From assembly GCF_030656875.1 (NCBI RefSeq), contig NZ_CP130943.1:1798001-1862000 (forward strand): a stretch of 64,000 bases of DNA, in the 5' to 3' direction. Position 1 is the first letter of the stretch. Every line of letters begins with the position of its first letter. Of this stretch, positions 1 through 12,343 are shown piece by piece. Origin of the DNA: Prescottella sp. R16 (GTDB lineage Bacteria; Actinomycetota; Actinomycetes; Mycobacteriales; Mycobacteriaceae). Under the pieces are notes generated by a model that worked only from the letters and a program-made list of their open reading frames with translations, was not told the DNA's origin and searched no databases. Position numbers and translations under genes: made by a program.

Positions 1-551
1 GCTCGACCATCCTCGAGGTCATGGCCGAGGCCATCGACACCCCGGACGAGATGAGCCCGTACGCCCCGCGGATCACCACCATCAAGGTGCCCGTGGACAA
101 GATCGGTGAGGTCATCGGCCCCAAGGGCAAGATGATCAACTCGATCACCGAAGAGACCGGCGCCAACATCTCCATCGAGGACGACGGCACGGTCTACGTC
201 GGTGCCGCGGACGGCCCGTCCGCGCAGGCTGCGATCGACAAGATCAACGCCATCGCCAACCCGCAGCTGCCCAAGGTGGGCGAGCGTTTCCTGGGCACGG
301 TCGTCAAGACCACCGCCTTCGGTGCGTTCGTCTCGCTGCTCCCGGGCCGCGACGGGCTGGTGCACATCTCGAAGCTGGGCAACGGCAAGCGGATCGCGAA
401 GGTCGAGGACGTCGTGAACGTCGGCTCGAAGATCCGGGTCGAGATCGCCGACATCGACAACCGCGGCAAGATCTCCCTGATCCCCGTGGAAGATTCGGCA
501 GAGAACGACACCGCCTCGGAGTCCGCAGCCTCGGAGTCGGCCGCCGAGTAA
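1..551 (+). CDS. pnp: Polyribonucleotide nucleotidyltransferase (PNPase), C-terminal part
   Basis: Partial: the reading frame is open from the left window edge, so only about the last 182 residues are seen. PNPase degrades RNA 3'-to-5' by phosphorolysis and also guanylylates/polyadenylates in actinomycetes. Visible here are a KH domain with its GxxG loop (IGPKGK) and then an S1 RNA-binding domain ([15 protein letters not shown]...DGLVHIS), followed by a short Ala/Ser/Glu-rich tail. The catalytic RNase PH domains lie outside the window. A strong hairpin follows the stop codon. The next gene, an M16 peptidase, is the same neighbour as in M. tuberculosis (gpsI-pepR). The identity is secure from domain order and context. 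Confidence 0.95.
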   Translation, partial: STILEVMAEAIDTPDEMSPYAPRITTIKVPVDKIGEVIGPKGKMINSITEETGANISIEDDGTVYVGAADGPSAQAAIDKINAIANPQLPKVGERFLGTVVKTTAFGAFVSLLPGRDGLVHISKLGNGKRIAKVEDVVNVGSKIRVEIADIDNRGKISLIPVEDSAENDTASESAASESAAE

Positions 552-571
552 CACCGGCACAGCAGTACCGC

Positions 572-606
572 TCCGGCCCCGCACGGCTCGTCCGTGCGGG
601 GCCGGA
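572..606 (+). terminator. Hairpin terminator after pnp
   Basis: A perfect 15-bp GC-rich stem (572-586 with 592-606) and a 5-nt loop lie 20 nt after the pnp stop. There is no T-run after it, which is common for actinobacterial terminators. Confidence 0.75.
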
Positions 607-664
607 CGTGTGTCGCCGGTGTATCGTGGATCGACGCTCAACGCAAGGAAAAACGAACCGCCAC

Positions 665-2005
665 ATGGCTTCTTCTCTCCGCGGACGACCCGATCGGGGT
701 TCCGCACTCGACAATCGTCCTCGGACCGGCGTCCGGCGCACCACGCTTCCCGGTGGCCTGCGGGTGGTGACCGAACACGTGCCGGGCGTCCGGTCGGCCT
801 CGGTCGGTATCTGGGTGGGTGTCGGCTCGCGTGACGAGCAGCCCACGGTCGCCGGTGCCGCGCACTTCCTCGAGCACCTGCTGTTCAAATCCACCCCCAC
901 CCGGACCGCGCTCGACATCGCACAGGTGATGGACGGGGTCGGCGGCGAGCTCAACGCGTTCACGTCGAAGGAGCACACGTGCTTCTACGCGCACGTCCTC
1001 GACGAGGATCTGCCGCTCGCGGTGGATCTGGTGTCGGACGTGGTGCTGCGCGGCCGCTGCCGGTCGTCCGACGTCGACGTCGAACGGCAGGTGGTGCTCG
1101 AGGAGATCGCGATGCGCGACGACGACCCCGAGGACCTGCTCGGTGACGCGTTCCTGACCGCACTGTTCGGTGATCATCCGGTGGGTCGGCCGGTGATCGG
1201 CAGCATCGACTCCATCGAGACGATGAGCCGCACCCAGCTGCACTCGTTCCACGTGCGGCGGTACACCCCGGACCGGATGGTCGTCGCGGTGGCCGGCAAC
1301 GTCGAGCACGAGCCCACCGTGGAACTGGTGCGCCGCGCGTTCGACGGGCATCTGGGCCGCGACCTCGATCCGGCACCGCGCCGCGAGGGGGCGATCCGGT
1401 TGCGGACCGCGCCGACACTGAGCCTGACGAACCGGGACAGCGAGCAGGCCCACCTGGCGCTGGGGGTGCGGGCGTTCGGCCGGCACGAGGGTCACCGGTG
1501 GCCGCTGTCGGTGCTCAACGCCGCCGTCGGCGGGGGACTGAGTTCGCGTCTGTTCCAAGAGATCCGAGAGGAACGCGGGCTCGCCTACTCCGTCTACTCG
1601 GGCGTCGACACGTTCGCCGACACCGGCGCGTTCTCGGTGTACGCGGGCTGCCAGCCCGAGAACCTCGGCGAGGTCACGACGCTGATCCGCGAGGTCCTCG
1701 CGAACGTCGCGTCCGACGGCATCACCGACGCCGAGTGCGCCCGATCGAAGGGGGCGCTGCGCGGTTCGCTCGTCCTCGGTCTCGAGGACACCGGTTCACG
1801 CATGACCCGGATCGGCCGCAGCGAACTGAACTACGGCAACCACCAGTCGGTCACCGAGACCCTCGCCCGGATCGACGAGGTCACCACCGACCAGGTCCGG
1901 GACGTCGCCCGACTCCTCCTGCAACGTCCGTTCGCGGCCGCCGTCGTCGGCCCGTACCGGCGGAAACGAGATCTTCCGGCATCGGTCCGGGGCATCGTGA
2001 AGTAG
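665..2005 (+). CDS. M16 family zinc metallopeptidase (PepR-like)
   Basis: A 446-residue insulinase/processing-peptidase family protein. The inverted zinc motif HxxEH is at residues 67-71 (HFLEH), followed by the downstream conserved glutamate region (VVLEEIAM). A C-terminal M16 domain carries the GGLSSRLFQEIREERGLAYS signature. The reading frame is open further upstream, but ATG 665 is chosen because an AAGGAAA-like purine stretch precedes it and the upstream residues look non-coding. It probably cleaves small peptides or mis-targeted segments. The position directly after pnp matches Rv2782c (pepR). The exact substrate cannot be read from the sequence. Confidence 0.88.
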   Translation: MASSLRGRPDRGSALDNRPRTGVRRTTLPGGLRVVTEHVPGVRSASVGIWVGVGSRDEQPTVAGAAHFLEHLLFKSTPTRTALDIAQVMDGVGGELNAFTSKEHTCFYAHVLDEDLPLAVDLVSDVVLRGRCRSSDVDVERQVVLEEIAMRDDDPEDLLGDAFLTALFGDHPVGRPVIGSIDSIETMSRTQLHSFHVRRYTPDRMVVAVAGNVEHEPTVELVRRAFDGHLGRDLDPAPRREGAIRLRTAPTLSLTNRDSEQAHLALGVRAFGRHEGHRWPLSVLNAAVGGGLSSRLFQEIREERGLAYSVYSGVDTFADTGAFSVYAGCQPENLGEVTTLIREVLANVASDGITDAECARSKGALRGSLVLGLEDTGSRMTRIGRSELNYGNHQSVTETLARIDEVTTDQVRDVARLLLQRPFAAAVVGPYRRKRDLPASVRGIVK

Positions 2006-2060
2006 TACCGTCGAGGGTGCCGTACGAGTCGCGGGCAAACGCAACCGAGCGGGGTGCGGA

Positions 2061-2936
2061 ATGAACGAACTGGCGGAATGGGACATCGTGACCGGCGTCG
2101 GGATCACGGCGCTCGGGGTCGCGGCGGGCCGCGCGATGGAAACCCATCGGGACGGGGCACTGGTCGCCGACCCGTATGCGGAGGCCTTCGTGGAGGCGGC
2201 CGCGCCACCGGTACCGTTCCCGACCCGACTCGAGGCGGTCGCCGGCGAAACCGGGATTCCGTGGCGGTCGATGGCCGACTACATGGGGGTGCGGTCGAGA
2301 TTCTTCGACGACTGGTTCGCGTCCGCGTCGTGCGCGGGCATCGGACAGTCGGTGCTGCTGGCCGCCGGCCTGGACGTGCGCGCCTACCGGCTGGACTGGC
2401 CCGACGGATCCGTCGTCTACGAACTCGATGCACCGAAAGTGCTGGCGTTCAAGGACGGTGTGCTCACCGCGCAGGGCGCCCGGGCGCGTGCCGACCGCCG
2501 TACCGTCGCGGTCGATCTGCGCGAGGACTGGGCGGCAGCCTTGCGGGACACCGGTTTCGATGCCGGACGCCCGTCCGCGTGGCTGGCCGAGGGGCTGATG
2601 CCGTTCCTGCCGAACACCGCCAAGGAGCGGATGCTGGGGACCGTCACCGACCTGTCCGCGCCCGGCAGCATGCTCGCGATCGAACACATCGACGACGTGC
2701 GAGCGATGTTGTCCGAGGACAGTTTCCGGGAAACCGGCGAGCGCTTCGGGATCGACATGGCGGCGCTGTGGCCCGACGAGGACGACTTCGCGCCCGCCGC
2801 CTGGCTCACGGAACGCGGCTGGGCCGTCGACACGGTCCGCTCGTCGGAGGTTGCGGACCGGCTCGGCCGGACCCTCGACGATCCCGGACACGACCCGATG
2901 CGATCCAGCATCTTCGTGACCGCGACCCGGCGCTGA
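2061..2936 (+). CDS. SAM-dependent methyltransferase, TIGR00027 / LCMT-like family
   Basis: A 291-residue protein with the hallmarks of the actinobacterial TIGR00027 methyltransferase family: an N-terminal DPYAEAF segment, then VLLAAGLDVRAYRLDWP, where SAM is bound, and VYELDAP, where the acidic residue contacts the ribose. The WLAEGLMPFL segment follows. This family is greatly expanded in mycobacteria, and most members have no known substrate. It sits alone between the peptidase gene and dapB. A TACCGT box at 2007-2012 could serve as the -10, giving a leader of about 40 nt. A longer overlapping frame on the same strand (2054-3004) is a shadow. Confidence 0.85.
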   Translation: MNELAEWDIVTGVGITALGVAAGRAMETHRDGALVADPYAEAFVEAAAPPVPFPTRLEAVAGETGIPWRSMADYMGVRSRFFDDWFASASCAGIGQSVLLAAGLDVRAYRLDWPDGSVVYELDAPKVLAFKDGVLTAQGARARADRRTVAVDLREDWAAALRDTGFDAGRPSAWLAEGLMPFLPNTAKERMLGTVTDLSAPGSMLAIEHIDDVRAMLSEDSFRETGERFGIDMAALWPDEDDFAPAAWLTERGWAVDTVRSSEVADRLGRTLDDPGHDPMRSSIFVTATRR

Positions 2937-2952
2937 CGGCGACGCACCGTAG

Positions 2953-4223
<1,271 letters not shown>

Positions 4224-4237
4224 CGGGGGAGTCGCCT

Positions 4238-4693
4238 GTGCCGCGCCTACTGATCGTCCACCACACGCCGTCACCGCACTGCCAGGCCATGTTCGAGGCC
4301 GTCGTCAGCGGTGCCACCGATCCCGAGATCGAGGGTGTCGAGGTGGTGCGCCGGGCCGCGCTGTCGGTGTCGGCGAGCGACTTCCTGGAGGCCGACGGCT
4401 ACCTGCTCGGCTCGCCGGTGAACCTCGGCTACATCTCGGGCGGCCTCAAGCACGCCTTCGACTGCAGCTACTACCAGATCCTCGACTCGACGCGGGGCCG
4501 CCCGTTCGGTCTCTACCTCCACGGGAACGAGGGCACCGAGGGCGCCGAGAACGCGGTGGATCGGATCACCGCCGGACTCGGATGGGAGAAGGTCGCCGAG
4601 TACGTCGTCGCGTCGAACAAGCCGGACAAGGCTGCGCTGGAGGCGTGCTGGGAACTGGGGGCGACCGTCGCCGCGCAACTCATGGACGGCTGA
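4238..4693 (+). CDS. Flavodoxin-fold NAD(P)H oxidoreductase (Rv2771c-like)
   Basis: A 151-residue single-domain flavodoxin fold. LLIVHHTPSPHCQAM forms the first strand and phosphate loop, SPVNLGYISGGLKHAFD is the FMN-binding segment, and LYLHGNEGTEGA follows. GTG 4238 is preceded by GGGGGAG at suitable spacing. The protein probably binds FMN and transfers electrons from NAD(P)H; partner and substrate are unknown. It is the last gene of the dapB cluster and is followed by a strong hairpin. Confidence 0.8.
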   Translation: MPRLLIVHHTPSPHCQAMFEAVVSGATDPEIEGVEVVRRAALSVSASDFLEADGYLLGSPVNLGYISGGLKHAFDCSYYQILDSTRGRPFGLYLHGNEGTEGAENAVDRITAGLGWEKVAEYVVASNKPDKAALEACWELGATVAAQLMDG

Positions 4694-4701
4694 ACACCGA
4701 A

Positions 4702-4740
4702 CGACCGTGACACCCCGCCAGGAACGGGGCGTCACGGTCG
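4702..4740. terminator. Hairpin between convergent genes
   Basis: 16-nt arms (4702-4717 and 4725-4740) pair perfectly around a 7-nt loop. It lies between the convergent flavodoxin-like and EthD-domain genes and can serve both strands. Confidence 0.75.
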
Positions 4741-4768
4741 CCGGACGGAATCTCGGAAGACCCCGGGA

Positions 4769-5116
4769 TCAGCTCTCGCGCGTGTCGACGAGATACATCC
4801 GGGTCCGGGTGCGGTCGAGGAAGTTCTCCTCGTCGGCCTCGATCGCGGCCTTCACGTCGGGCCGGGCGTGCGTGGCCAGCATGTCGTCGTAGGCGGCGCG
4901 ATCGTCGAACACGAATTCACTGATCACGTCGAAACCGGGAGCGCCGATACCGTCCGCACCGATCCGGGAGCCGTGGTCGAGATAGTTGCGGCGGTATCCG
5001 CGGATCTGCGGCAGCAGGCTCCGGATCAGTTTCGCGTGGTTGTTCTCGTAGTAGTCGACGAACTGTTCGTACGACAGATCCGGTCGGCGGGCGAGCAGTG
5101 CAACAGCCGTGATCAT
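4769..5116 (-). CDS. EthD-domain dimeric alpha/beta-barrel protein
   Basis: A 115-residue protein. MITAVALLARRPDLSYEQFVDYYENNHAKLI is typical of EthD/ferredoxin-like dimeric barrels, in which the F..YYxxxH segment lines the substrate pocket. ATG 5116 is fixed by a perfect AGGAGG (complement of 5120-5127); the frame is open upstream but that part is a shadow. It is the second gene of an operon with the MFS transporter gene, 37 bp downstream of it. The pairing suggests that both act on the same hydrophobic compound, but the sequence does not identify it. Confidence 0.78.
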   Translation of the reverse strand: MITAVALLARRPDLSYEQFVDYYENNHAKLIRSLLPQIRGYRRNYLDHGSRIGADGIGAPGFDVISEFVFDDRAAYDDMLATHARPDVKAAIEADEENFLDRTRTRMYLVDTRES

Positions 5117-5153
5117 GTTTTCCTCCTGATGAATCCGTCCGGGGAATCCGCTG

Positions 5154-6674
5154 TCAGCCGGCCGCCGGGGCGATGCGGGCGGGCATCGTCGCGGCCGTGG
5201 CCGGGGTGTCGTCGAGTTCGAGTTGCTCGATACGCCGCGGCAGGGCCAGTGCGGCCACCACACCCAGCAGAGCGGTGACGGCGGTGATGAGGAACGCGGC
5301 GACGAACCCACCGTCGGTGTACATCACGGCGCCGCCGGTCGCCTCCGGGGGAAGCTGCGCGACGAACGAGTTGTTCATCACCGCGAAGGCGATGACCGGC
5401 ATGACGCCCGAGACGAGGCTCTGGACGACTCCCGCGATGCTCGCCGTCGACGCCTGCAGTTCCGGCGGGGCGGCGACGATGAGGATGTTGGGGATCGCCG
5501 CGTAGCCGAGACCCATGCCGAGTCCGACGATGCCGGCGAATACCAGCAGCCACGGCTTGCTGTTGTGTTCGATCGCCGTCGCCACGGCGCCGCTGCCCGA
5601 GACGACCATGCTGGCGGCGAGCAGGGTGCGGGTCGGCACGCCGCGTCCGCACAGCATTCCCACGGCGATGCCGCCCACCATCGTCATGACGCCGATGGGC
5701 ACCTGGAACACCGCGTAGCCCTCCGCGCTGAGACCGTAGCCGTAACCGAGACCGAGAGCCGTCGGTGTCATCGCCATGATCGGCAACATGATCGAGTACA
5801 GCGCGCCGACCCCGTAGACGCTGCCCGCCGCGGTCACGGTCAGGAAGATCGGACGCCGCCGGAGCACGTCGAGCCGGATGAGCGGTTCGGCCACCCGCTT
5901 CGCGGTCGCGTGCCACGCGGCGACGAGCGCGAGTCCGCCGACGAGGTACAGCAGTGTCGAGGGCTCCGTCCAGCCCCAGGTGGGCCCGAAGCTGATGGAG
6001 ACCAGCACGCCGGCGAGCCCGGCACCCAGCAGGGCCGCGCCGAGGAAGTCCACCCGGGACCGCAGGCGCACCGTGTTCTCGGGGGTGCTGACGACGAGCA
6101 TGACGGCGAGGACGACGAGGACCACACCGAAGAACCAGAAGATGCTGCGCCACCCGAACCCGTCGATGAGCCACCCGGCGAGGAACGGGGCGGCCACCGT
6201 GATCAGGCCCATGCCGGCGGTGGCGATACTGACCGCGAGCGGGACCGTTTTCGCGGGGAAGACGTCACGGATGAGCGAATAGCTCAGGAACAGGCACGGG
6301 ACGAGCATCCCGGCCAGGGCCCGGCCCGCGATCATCACGAAGTAGCTGGTCGCCACCGCGGACAGCAGTGAACCGACGATCGACACCGCGATGCAGACCA
6401 GCAGCAGTCGGCGCTTGCCGTACATGTCCGCCAGCTTCCCGACGAGCGGTGCCGCGACCGCCCCCAGCAGGAGGAAGGCGGTGAGCAGCCAGGCCCCCTG
6501 GCCGGTGCCGAAATCGGCGGTGATGGCGGGTAGTGCCATCGAGACCATCATGTAACTGACACTGAGCAGTTCGAGGACGAGGACGATCGACGCCAGCGAG
6601 AAGATCAGGCGCGGTGACCACCCGCCCTCGTCCGGGACGACGGTCCCCTCGGTTGTGCTGCCGAATGTTGCCAT
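5154..6674 (-). CDS. MFS drug/proton antiporter, DHA2-like
   Basis: A 506-residue polytopic membrane protein of the major facilitator superfamily. It has a motif A-like GKLADMYGKRRLLL loop after the second helix and about 14 hydrophobic segments, as expected for the DHA2 (14-TM) drug exporters. ATG 6674 is preferred over the adjacent GTG 6677 because GGGAGA lies 5 nt upstream of it. It is the first gene of a two-gene unit with the EthD-domain protein. A perfect palindrome lies 61 bp upstream of the start (6735-6756) and is a good candidate operator. The substrate is unknown. Confidence 0.85.
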   Translation of the reverse strand: MATFGSTTEGTVVPDEGGWSPRLIFSLASIVLVLELLSVSYMMVSMALPAITADFGTGQGAWLLTAFLLLGAVAAPLVGKLADMYGKRRLLLVCIAVSIVGSLLSAVATSYFVMIAGRALAGMLVPCLFLSYSLIRDVFPAKTVPLAVSIATAGMGLITVAAPFLAGWLIDGFGWRSIFWFFGVVLVVLAVMLVVSTPENTVRLRSRVDFLGAALLGAGLAGVLVSISFGPTWGWTEPSTLLYLVGGLALVAAWHATAKRVAEPLIRLDVLRRRPIFLTVTAAGSVYGVGALYSIMLPIMAMTPTALGLGYGYGLSAEGYAVFQVPIGVMTMVGGIAVGMLCGRGVPTRTLLAASMVVSGSGAVATAIEHNSKPWLLVFAGIVGLGMGLGYAAIPNILIVAAPPELQASTASIAGVVQSLVSGVMPVIAFAVMNNSFVAQLPPEATGGAVMYTDGGFVAAFLITAVTALLGVVAALALPRRIEQLELDDTPATAATMPARIAPAAG

Positions 6675-6734
6675 CACGGTCTCCCATCGACATCGGCGGC
6701 GCCGGGTCCCGGCGCCGATATGAAGTGACAGGAG

Positions 6735-6756
6735 TCACATTCCACTCGGAATGTGA
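6735..6756. promoter_or_regulatory. Perfect palindrome upstream of the MFS gene
   Basis: TCACATTCC and GGAATGTGA are separated by ACTC, giving 9-bp perfect arms. A second, nested pair (GTGAC at 6725 and GTCAC at 6734) overlaps it. It lies in the promoter region of the exporter gene and has no T-run, so a repressor operator is more likely than a terminator of the upstream gene. Confidence 0.55.
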
Positions 6757-6802
6757 TGTACGACAGGGCGTTCCCGCTCAGAGGGAAACCATTTGTCGTC
6801 GA

Positions 6803-7456
6803 TCAGTTCATCGGCACCGTGTCCGGGGACGCCGGATCCGGGGGATCCGTGCGCAGCGGCGGCGGATTCGACGGATCGAACATGCCGGGAATCGTCGAAC
6901 ACGTCGCACCCGGCTCGGGGTACGTGTTCGGGTTCAGCCGCAGCGCGTCGACGAAATCGTCGATGCGCCCGTCGGCGGGGTCGTCGAGTTGCAACCGGTG
7001 ACCCCACGACTGCACCGACACCGCACTCGGCAGGGTCGGGTACGGCGACAGCAGCATGTACGGTCGCCCCTCGACGCGGGCCACGAGCAGATCGAGATCG
7101 GCCCCGGACACCCGGGCCGGGTCGTACGTGATCCACACGGCGCCGTGCTCGAGCGAATGCACCGCGTTCTCGTTGCGGATCGGTGTGCCGTAGACCGTGC
7201 CCGTGCACGTCGCCCACACCGCATCGTGCGGGCCACCGAACGGGGGAGTGTGGTCGTAGGCGACCCGCTGATCCGTCCGCACGTGATCGCCCGGTGGATA
7301 GTCGACGACGGTGACGCCCTCGATCGAGCGGGACGGATCGGGATTCGACGCCGCCGGGGTGAACCCGTCGGACGTCGCCGAACCGTCGACGGTGGTGGCG
7401 CAACCGACGGCGGCGGTCGCGATCGCGACCGCCGCCGTCAGCCGAACGATCCTCAC
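6803..7456 (-). CDS. DUF3105 lipoprotein
   Basis: A 217-residue secreted lipoprotein. The signal peptide ends in a lipobox (AAVGC), with the lipidated Cys at about residue 19. The mature part contains VRTDQRVAYDHTPPFGGPH and ENAVHSLEHGAVWITYDP, which are characteristic of DUF3105. The histidines of the H-x-P-P-x-G-G-x-H and SLEHG segments suggest a metal site, but the function is not established. GTG 7456 is the start, only 7 nt after the SRPBCC gene, so the two form an operon. Confidence 0.82.
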   Translation of the reverse strand: MRIVRLTAAVAIATAAVGCATTVDGSATSDGFTPAASNPDPSRSIEGVTVVDYPPGDHVRTDQRVAYDHTPPFGGPHDAVWATCTGTVYGTPIRNENAVHSLEHGAVWITYDPARVSGADLDLLVARVEGRPYMLLSPYPTLPSAVSVQSWGHRLQLDDPADGRIDDFVDALRLNPNTYPEPGATCSTIPGMFDPSNPPPLRTDPPDPASPDTVPMN

Positions 7457-7463
7457 GCCGGCA

Positions 7464-7895
7464 TTACTTCGCGACGAACGCGGACAGGCCCTTGCTGGCC
7501 GTGTCCAGTGCCATGTTCCGGGCCTTCTTCAGCAGGAAACCGGGCAGCGGGATCTTCGGGTCGACCGTGAGCTCGAACGTCACGAGCGTGCCGTCACCCT
7601 TCGCGGCGAGCTTGTAGGCGCCGTCCTGGCTGTTCTGCTGTGTGCTCTCGACGAGCGTCCACGACATGCTGTCGTCGCCGTTCCACGAGTAGTCGACGAC
7701 CTGCTCGTCGTTGATGCCGAGAATCGACACCGTCATCCGCACCCGCTGCGGGCGGCCGTCCGGATGCGTGCTCTCGACGATCACCTTCTTGTGTGCCGAC
7801 GACCACTCCGGCAGGCGCTCGACGGCCACCAGTGCCGCCATCACCTCTGCCGGGGCAGCCCCGACCTCGAATTCCTTTGCGCCGGAAACGGCCAT
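7464..7895 (-). CDS. SRPBCC (START-like) family protein
   Basis: A 143-residue single-domain protein of the polyketide cyclase/dehydrase-lipid transport superfamily. It has an N-terminal beta strand with VMAALVAVERLPEWSSAHKKV, central strands, and a long C-terminal helix (LLKKARNMALDTASKGLSAFVAK). Such proteins hold hydrophobic ligands in a helix-grip cavity. The ATG has GGAG-type purines upstream. It is first in an operon with the DUF3105 lipoprotein. The ligand cannot be predicted. Confidence 0.82.
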   Translation of the reverse strand: MAVSGAKEFEVGAAPAEVMAALVAVERLPEWSSAHKKVIVESTHPDGRPQRVRMTVSILGINDEQVVDYSWNGDDSMSWTLVESTQQNSQDGAYKLAAKGDGTLVTFELTVDPKIPLPGFLLKKARNMALDTASKGLSAFVAK

Positions 7896-7971
7896 TCCCC
7901 ACTCCTCGAGACCCGTGAACGATGAGACGTCATTAGACCATTCCGGCAGCGTCGCGGAGGGGAGGTGACCG

Positions 7972-8460
7972 TCAGTTCTCGTCGGTCTTCTCGTCGGTCT
8001 TCTCGCTGGGCCTCTCGCCGGGGCAGGGGCGGCGGAGGTTGTCGCGCAACGCGTCCTGAACCGCTTGGGACACCCACGAATTGAGCGACATGCCGTCCTG
8101 GAGGGCGGCCTCCTCGGCGCGGGACTTGATCTGGTCGACCAGACGCAACGTCACCCGGCTGATGTCTCCGGTGACGTCCTCGAACGTGCGATACGGCTCG
8201 CGGGAGCCGGTGTCGGGTCGTCGGCGCACGGCCTCGACGGTGACGGCGGTGCCGTCGAACCGCAGGTGCAGGGCGCGGTCGCCGAGTTCGTCGGACGCCT
8301 CGCGGGCGAACTCCGACAGCGCCGACACCAGCATGAGCTGTGCCGACCGCTCGACCGCGCCCGCGAGAGCCTGGGCGATGCGCTTCGTCTCGTCGTCGCC
8401 GAGGGTGGCGGCGGCGGTGACGTCGTCCCGCAGCCGGGATGTGTATTCGGTGAGATCCAT
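7972..8460 (-). CDS. Ribbon-helix-helix (HicB/Arc-like) regulator
   Basis: A 162-residue protein. The N-terminal 100 residues are helical without a recognised domain. The C-terminal part (ISRVTLRLVDQIKSRAEEA...MSLNSWVSQAVQDAL) reads as a ribbon-helix-helix DNA-binding domain like that of HicB antitoxins. The tail is a short acidic/basic repeat (EKTDEKTDEN). ATG 8460 is chosen over upstream in-frame codons because these lie inside the palindromic operator. No toxin-like gene is adjacent, so it is probably a free-standing autoregulated repressor. It is divergent from thyX. Confidence 0.72.
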   Translation of the reverse strand: MDLTEYTSRLRDDVTAAATLGDDETKRIAQALAGAVERSAQLMLVSALSEFAREASDELGDRALHLRFDGTAVTVEAVRRRPDTGSREPYRTFEDVTGDISRVTLRLVDQIKSRAEEAALQDGMSLNSWVSQAVQDALRDNLRRPCPGERPSEKTDEKTDEN

Positions 8461-8511
8461 GACATCAGTGTGACGCCACAGTGATGTCATTTCAAGACGT
8501 CGTGACGTCAT
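8460..8511. promoter_or_regulatory. Palindromic operator region overlapping the RHH gene start
   Basis: 8460-8472 (TGACATCAGTGTG) and 8477-8489 (CACAGTGATGTCA) are inverted repeats matching at 12 of 13 positions with a 4-nt spacer. A second element follows: two GACGTC hexamers at 8496-8501 and 8504-8509, with TGACGTCA at 8503-8510. The first arm includes the A of the regulator's ATG. This is expected for an autoregulated ribbon-helix-helix repressor that might also affect thyX. Confidence 0.65.
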
Positions 8512-8578
8512 CGTCACCTGTGTGTCCGACTCCGGCGCTATGGTGCGCACACCGGTGCGAACTCGGAAAGGACGTGCG

Positions 8579-9331
8579 ATGCAGAACGCGGTGCCCCTGA
8601 AGGTGCAGCTCGTCGCCAGGACCGAGTTCGTGCCGCCCGCGGACGTCCCGTGGGAGACCGACGCGGACGGCGGCGAAGCCCTCGCTGAGTTCGCCGGACG
8701 TGCGTGCTACCAGAGTTGGACCAAACCGAACCCGCGCACCGCCACCAACGCCGGCTACCTCCGGCACCTGCTCGAGGTGGGGCACCTGTCGGTGTTCGAA
8801 CACGGCAGCGTCAGCTTCTACATCAGCGGCATCTCCCGGTCCTGCACCCACGAACTGATCCGGCACCGGCACTTCTCGTATTCGCAACTGTCACAGCGGT
8901 TCGTCCGGGAGAACGACGCCAACGTCGTGATCCCGCCCGCGATCGCCGGTGACGCCCACCTCGAGGCACTGTTCGCGAAGGCCACCGACGCGAGCCTCGT
9001 CGCGTACGCCGAACTGCTCGCCGCGCTCGAGGACAAGCTCGCCGACGTCCCGAACGGCCCCGTCCGCAACAAGCAGGCCCGTCAGGCCGCCCGGGCGGTG
9101 CTGCCCAACGCCACCGAGACCCGGGTCGTCGTCACCGGCAACTATCGGGCGTGGCGGCACTTCGTCGACATGCGGGCCACCGAGCACGCCGACGTCGAGA
9201 TCCGCCGGGTGGCCGTCGAATGCCTCCGGCAACTCCGATCCGCCGCGCCGAATGTGTTCGGGGACTTCGAGATTTCGACACTGCCGGACGGCTCCGAAGT
9301 GGCCCGCAGCATGTTCGACACGGGCGGATGA
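8579..9331 (+). CDS. thyX: Flavin-dependent thymidylate synthase
   Basis: ThyX makes dTMP from dUMP with methylene-tetrahydrofolate, FAD and NADPH. The 250-residue product contains the family signature [13 protein letters not shown], which binds dUMP and FAD, and the conserved segments [10 protein letters not shown] and [22 protein letters not shown] 8579 follows GGAAAGGA with good spacing; the upstream extension to 8522 is not needed. It precedes dapA and rnj in the same order as M. tuberculosis Rv2754c-Rv2752c. The divergent regulator's operator lies just upstream, so shared control is possible. Confidence 0.96.
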   Translation: MQNAVPLKVQLVARTEFVPPADVPWETDADGGEALAEFAGRACYQSWTKPNPRTATNAGYLRHLLEVGHLSVFEHGSVSFYISGISRSCTHELIRHRHFSYSQLSQRFVRENDANVVIPPAIAGDAHLEALFAKATDASLVAYAELLAALEDKLADVPNGPVRNKQARQAARAVLPNATETRVVVTGNYRAWRHFVDMRATEHADVEIRRVAVECLRQLRSAAPNVFGDFEISTLPDGSEVARSMFDTGG

Positions 9332-9380
9332 AGAGGGCGACACGGATGCGGTGCCGTCGTGTGCAGATCTGCAACCGTGA

Positions 9381-12241
<2,861 letters not shown>

Positions 12242-12261
12242 CCGGCCCCGATCCGAGCTGC

Positions 12262-12320
12262 CGACGAGGGCGGTTGCTGCGACATCGGCCGAGAGGCCCG
12301 CGCAGCAACCGCCCTCGTCG
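12262..12320. repeat. Stem-loop repeat copy 1 (after rnj)
   Basis: Perfect 20-bp arms (12262-12281 and 12301-12320) flank a 19-nt loop. The arm core GGGCGGTTGCTGC is shared with copies at 29272-29324 and 30349-30395. It lies between rnj and the next gene and probably terminates rnj transcription. Confidence 0.75.
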
Positions 12321-12343
12321 CTGTTTCCGGGTTACCGTGGGGC

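Noticed and set aside
7972..8511. HicAB-type toxin-antitoxin module
   Set aside because: The regulator resembles HicB at its C-terminus, but no HicA-like or other small toxin gene lies on either side. thyX and an SRPBCC protein flank it.
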